This document shows positions 1-8,348 of a stretch of 64,000 nucleotides of DNA, piece after piece. The stretch lies in NCBI GenBank assembly GCA_026988315.1, contig JALSLJ010000076.1, positions 1-64,000 on the forward strand, in the 5' to 3' direction. The notes below the pieces were generated by a model. That model was given only the letters and a program-made list of their open reading frames with translations, ran no database searches and was not told the DNA's origin. Position numbers and translations under genes: made by a program. Source of the stretch: Sulfurimonas sp. (GTDB taxonomy: Bacteria; Campylobacterota; Campylobacteria; Campylobacterales; Sulfurimonadaceae). The first letter of the stretch is position 1, and each line of letters begins with the position of its first letter.

Positions 1-381
1 TTCTGTAATTGAGCTTTGCCTTACCATATCGTCGTTTGTTATGTTAGAACCCATCCAGTTTTGAAGCATCATAGATGGCGGTATTTTTATAACTCTCTCT
101 ATCTTAGGAACATATTGCCACATATTGTTATCAAGACTTAAAAAGGTAATCCCTTTGTCTTTTGGAGGGTAAAGTATTTTTACAAAACTTTTCTCTTCAC
201 CCTGTGAGTATGACTCTATTTTCATAGTTCTTTTGTGGTACTTTGAAGATATGTTCATTGTAAGCTTGATGTAAATATTTTTACCTCGAAGATTGTTATC
301 CACTTTTTTCATAATCTCATCAGCTTCATTTGCACTCAAAATCGAACAAGTTAGCAGTATTATCACAAACAGATTTTTCAT
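1..381 (-). CDS. Outer-membrane lipoprotein-sorting protein, LolA-like (3' end outside window)
   Basis: The reading frame starts with ATG at 381 and stays open to the window edge (127 codons visible). Residues 1-17 form a signal peptide (MKNLFVIILL..., cleavage after LSA). The mature part has the pattern of the LolA-like periplasmic family often annotated 'outer membrane lipoprotein-sorting protein': a SKYHKRTMKIESYSQG strand pair, YPPKDKGITFL, a WQYVPKIERVIKIPP segment and the diagnostic MMLQNWMGSNITNDDM. Such proteins bind lipid or lipoprotein in the periplasm and often accompany RND-type exporters. The gene begins 2 bases after the stop of the upstream deacetylase gene, so the two are probably one operon. 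The C-terminal half is not in the window. Confidence 0.8.
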   Translation of the reverse strand, partial: MKNLFVIILLTCSILSANEADEIMKKVDNNLRGKNIYIKLTMNISSKYHKRTMKIESYSQGEEKSFVKILYPPKDKGITFLSLDNNMWQYVPKIERVIKIPPSMMLQNWMGSNITNDDMVRQSSITE

Positions 382-383
382 GA

Positions 384-1442
384 TTACTTTGGAAGAATCC
401 ACATATGACTGTACCAGTACCATCTACCATCACCAGCAGGAGCAGTACATGTATAACGGTCACGGGGAGGTTGAAGTGGAGAATGTGCTTGAATCTCTAG
501 CTCGGTATCTGAGATCCATTTAAAATCTATACGCTCACCGCTACTTAGAAAACAACCGACACCATCCACCGCTCTTTTGAGTTTCAATCGTAATTGTGGT
601 GGATTTTCATTGCCAACAACCGGCTCCCATGGAGATATAGACTCTACAGGCAAAGGGAGAGTATTTATCTTGAGTTGAAAACCTTTAGGTGAACCGTAAA
701 TCTCTGACATAGGGTAACGAGGCAAGGCTCTAAAATCACTGCTAGCATCCATGACCCCTGATTCTTGTGCCACACCTACATAACCCAAACTTTTAAGTAT
801 ATTTGCCATATCTTCATTATATTCACCAAAGGGGTATGAAAAAAGCTTAGGGTGAGTGTTAGTTGTAGCTCCTAGCTCCTCTTGAAGCCTTTTTTGTGCT
901 CTTAGAACCTCTTTTTTAAAACGCTCCTCCCAACTCTTTTTACTCTCTTCTTTAGCAGGAAGTAAATACTCATGTGTCAGGGAATGGTTTGCAAACTCCA
1001 CACCATTTTTACTCATCTCTCTCATCTGTTCCCAACTCATATAGTGTTTTGACTTCTTATCTACAGGGTTTGTATTGACAAAAACTGTCAATGGGATAGC
1101 TCTCTCTTTAAACATTGGATATCCCTTTGTGTAAGTAGTTATATATGCATCATCAACACTAATGGCTATAGTTTTAGGGGGGAGTTGCTTACCCGCTTGC
1201 AGGTAACGAACTATTTTAGAGAGTTGCCAAACATTAAAGTTATTTTCTTTTATATACTCAAGGTGTTGTTTGAGTTGCTCCATACGAATATTTGTCGATG
1301 GATACTTACTATTTCCAAAACGATGATACATAAATACAACGGCACTTGATGAGTTTTTTTGTACACTTTGCCTATCCACAACAGCATAGAGCGATGTTTG
1401 TGTAAGTAAAAAATATATAGATAGCAAAATAACTGTTTTCAT
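384..1442 (-). CDS. Secreted polysaccharide deacetylase (NodB-homology, carbohydrate esterase 4)
   Basis: The 352-residue product begins with a signal peptide (MKTVILLSIYFLLTQTSLYA). The NodB-homology region starts at VVFMYHRFG and contains ISVDDAY (where the catalytic and metal-site Asp pair sits), FANHSLTHEYL (the HxxxH metal-binding pair) and LFSYPFGEYN (the RxxPY-like strand). The family removes N- or O-acetyl groups from cell-envelope or matrix polysaccharides with a divalent metal. The last ~100 residues after the catalytic domain (CFLSSGERIDFKW and following) look like a separate beta-rich domain with two cysteines. The start is supported by AAGAGG just upstream and a TATAAT box at 1470-1475. 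It is followed 2 bases later by the LolA-like gene. Substrate is unknown. Confidence 0.85.
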   Translation of the reverse strand: MKTVILLSIYFLLTQTSLYAVVDRQSVQKNSSSAVVFMYHRFGNSKYPSTNIRMEQLKQHLEYIKENNFNVWQLSKIVRYLQAGKQLPPKTIAISVDDAYITTYTKGYPMFKERAIPLTVFVNTNPVDKKSKHYMSWEQMREMSKNGVEFANHSLTHEYLLPAKEESKKSWEERFKKEVLRAQKRLQEELGATTNTHPKLFSYPFGEYNEDMANILKSLGYVGVAQESGVMDASSDFRALPRYPMSEIYGSPKGFQLKINTLPLPVESISPWEPVVGNENPPQLRLKLKRAVDGVGCFLSSGERIDFKWISDTELEIQAHSPLQPPRDRYTCTAPAGDGRWYWYSHMWILPK

Positions 1443-1469
1443 AATAACCTCTTTTTTATAATCTGGAGT

Positions 1470-1475
1470 ATTATA
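1470..1475 (-). promoter_or_regulatory. -10 box of the deacetylase/LolA-like operon
   Basis: A perfect TATAAT lies on the minus strand about 28 bases before the ATG at 1442, leaving room for a short leader with AAGAGG. No good TTGACA is visible 17 bases upstream, as is common in Campylobacterota sigma-70 promoters. It sits back to back with the response-regulator promoter. Confidence 0.5.
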
Positions 1476-1504
1476 GCATTAACACTTCACTAATAGTTAT
1501 AGAC

Positions 1505-1510
1505 TATAAT
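1505..1510 (+). promoter_or_regulatory. -10 box directly before the response-regulator gene (possible leaderless start)
   Basis: A perfect TATAAT ends only 5 bases before the ATG at 1516. Transcription from it would start at or next to the start codon. No clear Shine-Dalgarno sequence precedes the gene, so a leaderless mRNA is possible. A weaker box further upstream cannot be excluded. Confidence 0.4.
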
Positions 1511-1515
1511 AAAGC

Positions 1516-2148
1516 ATGAACAAAAAAATATTACTTTTAGAAGATGACACACTTTTAGCACAAACACTTCAAGAGCTTTTATCATCACAGGGGTATGATG
1601 TGATACTTGCATCTACGGGAGATGAGGCTGCTGAGACAAGTTACGAAAACGGTTTTGATTTGTATATCTTCGATATCAATGTTCCCGACATTAACGGACT
1701 TGACCTCCTAGAGTCTCTTCGGGATGCGGATGATAGAACTCCCACTATTTTTATAAGTGCATTGGTTGATTTAAACTCCATTGCCACAGCTTTTAAAATA
1801 GGGGCTGAGGATTATATAAAAAAGCCTTTTTTCCCAGAAGAGTTACTTATACGAGTAGATGCAAAACTCAAAACAAAAAATGCAACTATCTCTTATAAAG
1901 ATTTAGAATACGACACACAAACAAAAACCTTACGAAAAGATGGGCATGTGATAGCTCTTGGTGAGGTGCAAGAGAGATTATTTGACCTTTTTATACACAA
2001 CATATCTAAAGTGTTAACAAAAGAAGACCTCTTAGACTGCTTAGAAAAACCATCATCTATTGCCCTTAGAGTTGCCATAACAAAACTCAAACAGACTACA
2101 GGGTTAGATATAAAAAATCTTCGTGGTATAGGGTATATAGTTGAATAG
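1516..2148 (+). CDS. Response regulator, OmpR/PhoB family
   Basis: The 210-residue protein has an N-terminal receiver domain with acidic pair D10-D11, phospho-acceptor D53 (IFDINVPD), switch Ser81 (FISAL) and Lys103 (KKPF). A C-terminal winged-helix domain (about residues 118-210) ends in the usual LRGIGYIVE. It is a DNA-binding transcription factor controlled by phosphorylation, most likely by the kinase whose gene overlaps its 3' end by 8 bases. The small secreted protein and outer-membrane barrel genes downstream are possible targets. No operator could be assigned. Confidence 0.93.
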   Translation: MNKKILLLEDDTLLAQTLQELLSSQGYDVILASTGDEAAETSYENGFDLYIFDINVPDINGLDLLESLRDADDRTPTIFISALVDLNSIATAFKIGAEDYIKKPFFPEELLIRVDAKLKTKNATISYKDLEYDTQTKTLRKDGHVIALGEVQERLFDLFIHNISKVLTKEDLLDCLEKPSSIALRVAITKLKQTTGLDIKNLRGIGYIVE

Positions 2149-3196
2149 AGTAGAGATAGAATCATTTTTAAAAAGTTTTTTACTTTTTTTCATTTCCTTA
2201 GGGGTACTTATTGCAATCCTGTTCTACATCAACTACACTAAAGAGGTTCAAACTCTCGATACGAAACTTTTTTCTGAGATGCGAGTGTGTAGTTTTGACT
2301 TAAAATGTAAACAGTTTGAGATAGATTTTATCCCTATGGAAAATCAAAAGCTTTATAAGCTTTATAAAAATGAGAATGGATTAAGTAGTTTTTACCCTAT
2401 CCCTACATCTGAAAAAAATATTATGGCTCTCTATTTTAAGCAAGACAAATACGACAAAGAGCTCCAAAAACTTCAAAAAACTTCACTTATAGAATTTTTT
2501 ATATTTTTAATGGTAATTTTTATCTTGTCAATTTTATTTTCTTTTTATGCTCTATATCCATTAAGAAATGCTTTAACACTAACACAAGAGTTTATAAAAG
2601 ATATACTTCACGATTTTAACACACCATTAGCCTCGCTTAGACTAAACACATCTATGCTAAAGCTTGAAATTGGGGAAAATGAAAAAATAAATAGACTTGA
2701 GCAGAGTGTGGCTAATATACTCTACCTACAAGAGCACTTACGCTCATACCTCCATAACCATTCACTAGAAAAATCTGAACTTGACTTAAACACTCTAATA
2801 GTTACTCAGGTGCATATGATAGAAAAAAACTATCCTAACATTCACTTTAAAATAGATATACCGTCCCTTCAAGTAAGAGCGAACAAAGAAGCTTTCATCC
2901 GTATAATTGACAACCTCCTAACTAATGCTTGCAAATACAATAAACCTGCTGGGAGTGTAAAAATACTCTACATTCAAAAAACTCAGTGCTTAGAGATTAT
3001 AGACACTGGAAAAGGGATACAGCACCCACAAAAAGTTTTTCATCGCTTTTATAAAGAACAAGAGAGGGGGATAGGGATTGGGCTTCATATAGTGAAAAAG
3101 CTTTGTGATGAGTTAGATATAAAAATCTCTATAAAAAGTATTCTAGGTCAAGGGAGTATTTTTTCACTTAACCTGTCCAAACTAATACTAAGCTAA
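2141..3196 (+). CDS. Sensor histidine kinase with short periplasmic loop and degenerate H-box
   Basis: The 351-residue protein starts with TTG inside the end of the regulator gene, indicating translational coupling. Two membrane segments (about 10-32 and 117-140) flank a periplasmic loop of about 85 residues with two cysteines, C50 and C56, that could form a disulfide. The dimerisation/phospho-acceptor helix reads ILHDFNTPLASL with H157, instead of the usual HELRTPL. The ATPase domain has NLLTNACKYN (N box), IIDTGKGI (G1) and GIGIGLHIVKKL (G2). No HAMP domain is obvious between the second membrane helix and the H-box. The signal is unknown; a thiol or redox signal is only a suggestion from the cysteine pair. 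Confidence 0.9.
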   Translation: MNRVEIESFLKSFLLFFISLGVLIAILFYINYTKEVQTLDTKLFSEMRVCSFDLKCKQFEIDFIPMENQKLYKLYKNENGLSSFYPIPTSEKNIMALYFKQDKYDKELQKLQKTSLIEFFIFLMVIFILSILFSFYALYPLRNALTLTQEFIKDILHDFNTPLASLRLNTSMLKLEIGENEKINRLEQSVANILYLQEHLRSYLHNHSLEKSELDLNTLIVTQVHMIEKNYPNIHFKIDIPSLQVRANKEAFIRIIDNLLTNACKYNKPAGSVKILYIQKTQCLEIIDTGKGIQHPQKVFHRFYKEQERGIGIGLHIVKKLCDELDIKISIKSILGQGSIFSLNLSKLILS

Positions 3197-3262
3197 CATT
3201 TAGCTCACACTTGACTAACACAACTATGTGATAATACCACTATCAAAACAAAAGGACACAAG

Positions 3263-3670
3263 ATGAAAACATTAAGATTAAGCGCAACTTTATTGCTGTT
3301 AGGAACATTAACATTAGGCATGGCAGAAACAACAGTTGATGCACAAATCACAGCGATTCAAAACGCTACTACAGATGAAGAGAGAGTAGAGCTTGTCAAT
3401 GAGTTCAAAGCAACTTTAAGTACTCTTAGTGACGAGGAGAGAACTGCAGCTATTGATGAGCTAAAAACTACTATGCAAGCTGACGGTACAGCTCTTCAAA
3501 CACAAATGCAAACTCGTACACAACAAAGAAGTCGTATGAACCAAACAGATGAAGCTCAAACTTTAGATGGCACACAAGCTATGGGTCAAGGGCAATCAGC
3601 TACAAAAGCGATGCAAGGTACTCCAAGTGAAAATGCAGGTGCTATGGGTGGCTTTAGAGGGGGAAGATAA
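3263..3670 (+). CDS. Small secreted helical protein of unknown function
   Basis: The 135-residue product has a signal peptide (MKTLRLSATLLLLGTLTLGMA). A helical segment follows with two similar stretches, TTDEERVELVNEFKATLSTL and SDEERTAAIDELKTTM. The tail is rich in Q, M, T and G and ends GGFRGGR. It has no cysteines. It lies 66 bases behind the kinase gene, with AAGGA before the ATG; a TTGACT/TAATAC pair at 3211-3237 with a short 15-base spacer may be its promoter. The layout resembles two-component systems that make a small periplasmic accessory protein, but no CpxP/Spy signature (LTxxQ) is visible. Function unknown. Confidence 0.7.
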   Translation: MKTLRLSATLLLLGTLTLGMAETTVDAQITAIQNATTDEERVELVNEFKATLSTLSDEERTAAIDELKTTMQADGTALQTQMQTRTQQRSRMNQTDEAQTLDGTQAMGQGQSATKAMQGTPSENAGAMGGFRGGR

Positions 3671-3730
3671 TTTTTTCCTCTCAAATAAGATATAATTTGG
3701 GTATCTTTTTATGATACCTAAAGGTGAAGT

Positions 3731-4558
3731 ATGCAAAAAAAAATAGTAACACTGCTTCTAGTAAGCACACTAAGTCTTCTAGCTTATACTGATTCAGATA
3801 TGGATGGAGTTGATGACAAAAATGACTTATGTCCAAATACACCCTTTAGTGACTTAGTCAATAGTGATGGATGTAGTACAAAAAGCTTAGTGAATCCTCA
3901 TAAATTCAACATCGTTCTCGGTATTAGCTTTTCGCAAAGTAAGTATAGCGATACAGATACCACAACTCAAAACGCTCAGATTAATTATTATTACAAAAAC
4001 TTTTCCGCTCAAATCAGCAGTTCTTACTACAATACAGAGAGTACCACTTACACTGATAATGGCACAAATGATTCTTATCTCGGAGTAAGCTACAAATTTT
4101 CACCTATAAAAAAGCTGTATCTCCGTGCTGGTCTTGGGGTGATTATGCCAACTTATGATACATCACTCAATAATAACAATCCAGATTACACATCATCTCT
4201 CAGTCTTAGCTATATGCCAAAAAACATAAATATGTTTGCGAGATACAGCTATACTCTCATAAATGACGATGATACAATTTTAGTATATGATGATGGCTCA
4301 AGCATAGAGGTAAACTATCAAAACACATCCTCGTATAATCTCGGAGCAGGCATCTATCCTAGTCCAAAGAGTTATCTCAGTTTTTCTTACAACTCAAGCG
4401 AGAGCATCTATGAAGGTGCGGATAATATAGAAACTCTCTCTTGTAGTCTCTTTTACAACATAAACAAAAAAGTTTTCACAAGTTTAGCTTACGCTTATGG
4501 ACTTAGCGATAGCGCAAGTGATAATTACCTGTCACTTAGAGTTGGTTACTACTTTTAA
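3731..4558 (+). CDS. Small outer-membrane beta-barrel with thrombospondin type 3 calcium motif
   Basis: The 275-residue product has a signal peptide (MQKKIVTLLLVSTLSLLA). A calcium-binding thrombospondin type 3 repeat follows at about residues 20-50 (DSDMDGVDDKNDLCPNTP ... DGC) with a likely C-C disulfide. The rest alternates polar and aromatic residues in strand/turn units and ends in VGYYF, a typical barrel-assembly signal with terminal Phe. The size suggests 10-12 strands. AAGGTGAAG precedes the ATG. A small hairpin (GGTATC/GATACC, 3700-3718) lies just upstream in the leader. Transported substrate or structural role is unknown. Confidence 0.72.
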   Translation: MQKKIVTLLLVSTLSLLAYTDSDMDGVDDKNDLCPNTPFSDLVNSDGCSTKSLVNPHKFNIVLGISFSQSKYSDTDTTTQNAQINYYYKNFSAQISSSYYNTESTTYTDNGTNDSYLGVSYKFSPIKKLYLRAGLGVIMPTYDTSLNNNNPDYTSSLSLSYMPKNINMFARYSYTLINDDDTILVYDDGSSIEVNYQNTSSYNLGAGIYPSPKSYLSFSYNSSESIYEGADNIETLSCSLFYNINKKVFTSLAYAYGLSDSASDNYLSLRVGYYF

Positions 4559-4579
4559 ATCCTTCTTTAAAAAAGTAGT
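4548..4579. terminator. Probable bidirectional terminator between convergent genes
   Basis: ACTACTTTT and AAAAGTAGT form a 9-bp stem around a 14-base loop and span both stop codons (the barrel gene on plus, PBP1A on minus). The A/T-rich arms supply a short U-tract in either direction. Confidence 0.5.
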
Positions 4580-6558
4580 TCCTCTTGAGGGTCAACCTCT
4601 GCCTCAACACGAGGTGGTTTTGATATTTCACTAAAGAACTCTTTCTTGCCATCTATAACCACCTCTATAATCCCCTCAGGTATCTCAAATTTTCTTTGAA
4701 TCTGCGGGTATAATTTCAGCACATTTTTGTAGTAGTTTGAAAAAGCAGGTCCAGCAATTCTACCACCCGTCTCTTTTTTATACATAGGCGTATTATCATC
4801 ATTTCCAAACCAAACAATTGTCTCTATGGTTGGTGAGTATCCTGCAAACCAGCCATCTACATTGTTATTAGTTGTTCCTGTTTTTCCAGCTAACTCTATC
4901 CCTTTAGCACTTGCACGCCTCCCTGTTCCTCTATCTACGACATCCCTAAGTATAGAGGTCATGATAAAAGCTTGAGTAGGTTCAGTTATAAACTTTGTTT
5001 TTTCCCTCTTTTGATACACTCTATATCCATCTTGTTCCACATAATTGATCAAGTGAGGTTCAACCTGAATACCGCCATTTGCAAAAGATGTATAGTATTT
5101 AGCTAACTGCAATGGTGAGAGGGAGATAGTGCCCAAAGATATTGACAAATCTGGTGGAAGATTTTTTATGCCAAATTTCACAAACTCATTTAAAAGTTGC
5201 CTTAATCCTATCTCATTAACAAGGTTGATAGTTGCCAGGTTTCTTGAGTGTATTAATGATTCTCTAAGACTAATTAAACCCTTGTAGTTTTTTTCATAAT
5301 TTCTCGGTTGCCACTTTAGCTCTTCACCATTTTTTTCATACTCATATGTTTTAGCAATGTCAACTAACTTTGTAGCACCAGAGTAGCCTAAATCAACTGC
5401 AACTTGATATATAAAAGGCTTAAATGCCGAACCAGGTTGACGGCGCCCTTGAGTAGCACGGTTATAGGAACTTTTTTTATAATCGACACTCCCAACAAGA
5501 GCTAAAATATCTCCACTTTTGGAATCCAAACTCACTAATGCCCCATTTAAAAGCGTTGTATTTATATCAAAAATTTTATACTCTGGATCTTTTTCAAACC
5601 TTTGCTCCTCTTTTTCTCTATACCCCTCTATCCTTTTTAAAGAAAGATCATAAGCATATTTGAGTGAATCCTTCGCTGCTTTTTGTAAGCGTAAATCTAT
5701 CGTTGTGTATATCTCATAGCCACCAGTTTTTATATCATCCATACCATTTGCAACCATTCGTCTAGTAACTTCATCCACTATAAAAGGTGCTTTATTTTGA
5801 GTGAGTGTATCATCAAAAATTTCAGGATTCTCAGCCAATGCTGCCTCGTATTGGGCTTCATCTACCCAACCCAAAGTAAACATTCTACTTACAACACGGT
5901 TCGCTCTACCCATAGATATTTCATAGTTTTTTGTTGGTGCGTAAGTGCTGGGTGCCTTTGGTAAACCAACTAAAATTGCTATCTCTTTGAGTGTTAAATC
6001 TTCTAGTTTTTTATGAAAATACCCATCTGCTGCTGTTTTGATGCCGTAATATCCATGTCCATAATATATCTCATTTAAGTAGCGTTCTAAAATCTCCTCT
6101 TTAGTTAAAAAAGTTTCTAGTTTTAAAGCATAAATCGCCTCTTTTATCTTTCGTGATAATTTTTTTTCTCGTGTTAAAAGTACATTTTTCACCAGTTGTT
6201 GCGTGATTGTACTTGCACCCTCAACGGCACTTCCTGCTTTTATCACCTTAATAGCCGCACGAAAAATTGCGTCTATATTGATACCAGGATGTTCAAAAAA
6301 AGTTGTATCTTCTATAGCAATAAGCGCTTCAATTGCACGGGGAGGTATCTCATCAAAAGGGGCATAATATCTATGTTTCTTATCAAAAAGATTTGCTATC
6401 TTGTCACCATTTTTATCATAAATTCTTGTTGTAGTGGCAGGTTTATAATCAACTAAACTGCTTACATCATAGTCATACTGCACTAAGAAGTAGCCCAAAA
6501 CAAGAAATGGTGATAAAAATCCAAGCAATAAAATAGTTAAAAATATCTTTTTAATCAT
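4567..6558 (-). CDS. pbpA: Penicillin-binding protein 1A, bifunctional peptidoglycan synthase
   Basis: The 663-residue class A PBP has an N-terminal membrane anchor (residues 5-27). The GT51 glycosyltransferase domain includes IEDTTFFEHPG (catalytic E83), GASTITQQLVKN, KIKEAIYALKLE and ERYLNEIYYGHG. The transpeptidase domain has the SxxK motif GSAFKPF near residue 377, the SxN motif SRNLAT and the KTGT motif AGKTGTT near residue 560. It polymerises and crosslinks peptidoglycan on the periplasmic side. The ATG overlaps the stop of the upstream ABC ATPase gene as ATGA, so the two are co-transcribed. Length and motifs are normal. Confidence 0.95.
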   Translation of the reverse strand: MIKKIFLTILLLGFLSPFLVLGYFLVQYDYDVSSLVDYKPATTTRIYDKNGDKIANLFDKKHRYYAPFDEIPPRAIEALIAIEDTTFFEHPGINIDAIFRAAIKVIKAGSAVEGASTITQQLVKNVLLTREKKLSRKIKEAIYALKLETFLTKEEILERYLNEIYYGHGYYGIKTAADGYFHKKLEDLTLKEIAILVGLPKAPSTYAPTKNYEISMGRANRVVSRMFTLGWVDEAQYEAALAENPEIFDDTLTQNKAPFIVDEVTRRMVANGMDDIKTGGYEIYTTIDLRLQKAAKDSLKYAYDLSLKRIEGYREKEEQRFEKDPEYKIFDINTTLLNGALVSLDSKSGDILALVGSVDYKKSSYNRATQGRRQPGSAFKPFIYQVAVDLGYSGATKLVDIAKTYEYEKNGEELKWQPRNYEKNYKGLISLRESLIHSRNLATINLVNEIGLRQLLNEFVKFGIKNLPPDLSISLGTISLSPLQLAKYYTSFANGGIQVEPHLINYVEQDGYRVYQKREKTKFITEPTQAFIMTSILRDVVDRGTGRRASAKGIELAGKTGTTNNNVDGWFAGYSPTIETIVWFGNDDNTPMYKKETGGRIAGPAFSNYYKNVLKLYPQIQRKFEIPEGIIEVVIDGKKEFFSEISKPPRVEAEVDPQEELLF

Positions 6559-7244
6559 TGTCTAAATTTCCTATTTGCAAAATTTGCTTCTATTAATGTT
6601 TTTGTATATTCTTCTTGCGGATTTTGTAAAACACTTTTCATAGTTCCACTCTCCACAACCTTTCCGTTTTTCATCACACATATATCTTCGCAGATATTCT
6701 TTGCGGAGTTCATATCGTGTGTTACAAAAAGGATTTTAAATCGATGTAACTTTTGTAAATCTTTTAAAAGATTCAAAATCACAATAGTGGTCTCTTCATC
6801 CAATGCCGTCGTTGGCTCATCAAGCAAAAGCAAAGAGGGTGAGTTGCTTAATGCCATAGCTATGACAACTCTCTGCAACTGACCACCTGAAAGCTCTGGC
6901 GGGTATCTATCTAGTAAGCCAACATCCAAATCAACTTGAGAAAACAGCTCCTCTTGTCTTTGGGAGGAGACAAAAAACTGTTTTGCAATTTTTGTGAGTG
7001 GTGAGAGTGCTGTAAAGGGATTCTGAGGAACAAAGGAGATACTCTCTCCCGCTTTAAGTTCAAAATCACCCTTATACTCCAATACACACTCCATACTACT
7101 TGGCAACATCCCAAGAAGTGCTTTAAGCGTTAAACTTTTCCCACTTCCGCTTTGCCCCACGAGCGCTAAAGATAGATTGATGTTAAAATCAATAGCCACT
7201 AATGTTTCATTGTCTATAGTTATGTGTAACTTTTGAATTTTCAT
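6555..7244 (-). CDS. ABC transporter ATP-binding protein, oligopeptide/nickel (DppD/NikD) type
   Basis: The 229-residue nucleotide-binding protein has Walker A GQSGSGKS, signature LSGGQLQR, Walker B LLLLDEPTTALD and the H-loop in FVTHD. Length and the FVPQNPFTALSPL Q-loop are like Dpp/Opp/Nik ATPases. No permease or binding protein is adjacent: upstream is bioF and downstream PBP1A. It is either an orphan subunit working with a permease elsewhere or a non-transport ATPase. It begins 3 bases after the bioF stop. Confidence 0.88.
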   Translation of the reverse strand: MKIQKLHITIDNETLVAIDFNINLSLALVGQSGSGKSLTLKALLGMLPSSMECVLEYKGDFELKAGESISFVPQNPFTALSPLTKIAKQFFVSSQRQEELFSQVDLDVGLLDRYPPELSGGQLQRVVIAMALSNSPSLLLLDEPTTALDEETTIVILNLLKDLQKLHRFKILFVTHDMNSAKNICEDICVMKNGKVVESGTMKSVLQNPQEEYTKTLIEANFANRKFRQ

Positions 7245-7247
7245 TTT

Positions 7248-8348
7248 TTATTCTATCACAAATTTCGCTATTTTTTTGCACAAAACTCTTAATGACTCTT
7301 CACTTTGACCCACTCTTGCAATAAGTCGGATGATAGCCTTTGGCACAGTTGGCTGTCTAATGCCACCAACAGCATATCCGCATTTAAGTAACTCATTTTT
7401 TATCTCTATTACTTTTGCGTTATCATCTATAAGTATTGACACAATGAGTCCATCCACCTCTATCCCCAACTCCTCAAAAACAACTCTTTTACGAGCATTT
7501 ATTTGAGTCTTTAGATCTTCACAATTTTCTTGCATAAACAAAAGAGCCTTATGCGCTAAAAGAGTATCATAAAGGGAAAGGGATGTTGCATACACTATCG
7601 GTTTAGCACGATTTATTAGGTACTCTACTATATGCTCACTCGCTAAGATAAAAGCACCAAAACTTCCATACGCTTTACCTAAAGTACCCATCTTTATATA
7701 GTTAGATTGTATAGGGATGTTGTAGTGATCAAAAATACCCATAAGATTATCTCCCAAAACTCCACTACTATGAGCCTCATCCATAATCAATAAAGCACCG
7801 CTTGTATCAACAATCTCAAACACCTCACGAGGTACAATATCGCCATCCATTGAGTAAATCCCCTCAACTGCAACTATCTTTCTTTTTGCACTTGAACTCT
7901 CAAGCAGTTTTTTCAACTCTTGCATATTATTGTGCTCAAAAAATGCAACATCCATTCCATTAAGTTGTGAGGCCAAAATACCAGAAGCGTGATAACGCTC
8001 ATCCATAAAGAGAGTATCACCTTTTCTTACAAGTGACTCTACAAGAGCGATATTTGCATTAAATCCACTCCCTAAAACTACCCCATCCTCAAAACCATTT
8101 GCACAACAAAGTGCTTTTTCAAAATCGTAATGGATCTGATGATATCCATTGACTAAGAGAGAAGCTTTTGTACTATGAACAGGAATTTTTGAGAGCTCCT
8201 TGCAGGTGGAATTATGAAGCTCTTTATTGTGTGAAAGCCCCAAATAGTCGTTAGATGCGAAATCCAATATAGAGCTATCTACCACCTCTCTTGTTCTATA
8301 TCTCCCAGAACGCTTCAATGCTTTTAATTCATTTTCATAAAAGAGCAT
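7248..8348 (-). CDS. bioF: 8-amino-7-oxononanoate synthase (biotin synthesis)
   Basis: The 366-residue PLP enzyme belongs to the alpha-oxoamine synthase family. Visible motifs are DFASNDYLGLS near the N-terminus, GSGFNANIA, MDEAHSSGVLG (PLP-contacting Asp and His) and the Schiff-base Lys in TLGKAYGSFGAF near residue 229. BioF condenses pimeloyl thioester with L-alanine to start the biotin rings. Related KBL and ALA synthase share the fold, but length and the absence of tdh or hem neighbours favour BioF. The ATG overlaps the maf stop (TGATG), so translation is coupled. Confidence 0.85.
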   Translation of the reverse strand: MLFYENELKALKRSGRYRTREVVDSSILDFASNDYLGLSHNKELHNSTCKELSKIPVHSTKASLLVNGYHQIHYDFEKALCCANGFEDGVVLGSGFNANIALVESLVRKGDTLFMDERYHASGILASQLNGMDVAFFEHNNMQELKKLLESSSAKRKIVAVEGIYSMDGDIVPREVFEIVDTSGALLIMDEAHSSGVLGDNLMGIFDHYNIPIQSNYIKMGTLGKAYGSFGAFILASEHIVEYLINRAKPIVYATSLSLYDTLLAHKALLFMQENCEDLKTQINARKRVVFEELGIEVDGLIVSILIDDNAKVIEIKNELLKCGYAVGGIRQPTVPKAIIRLIARVGQSEESLRVLCKKIAKFVIE

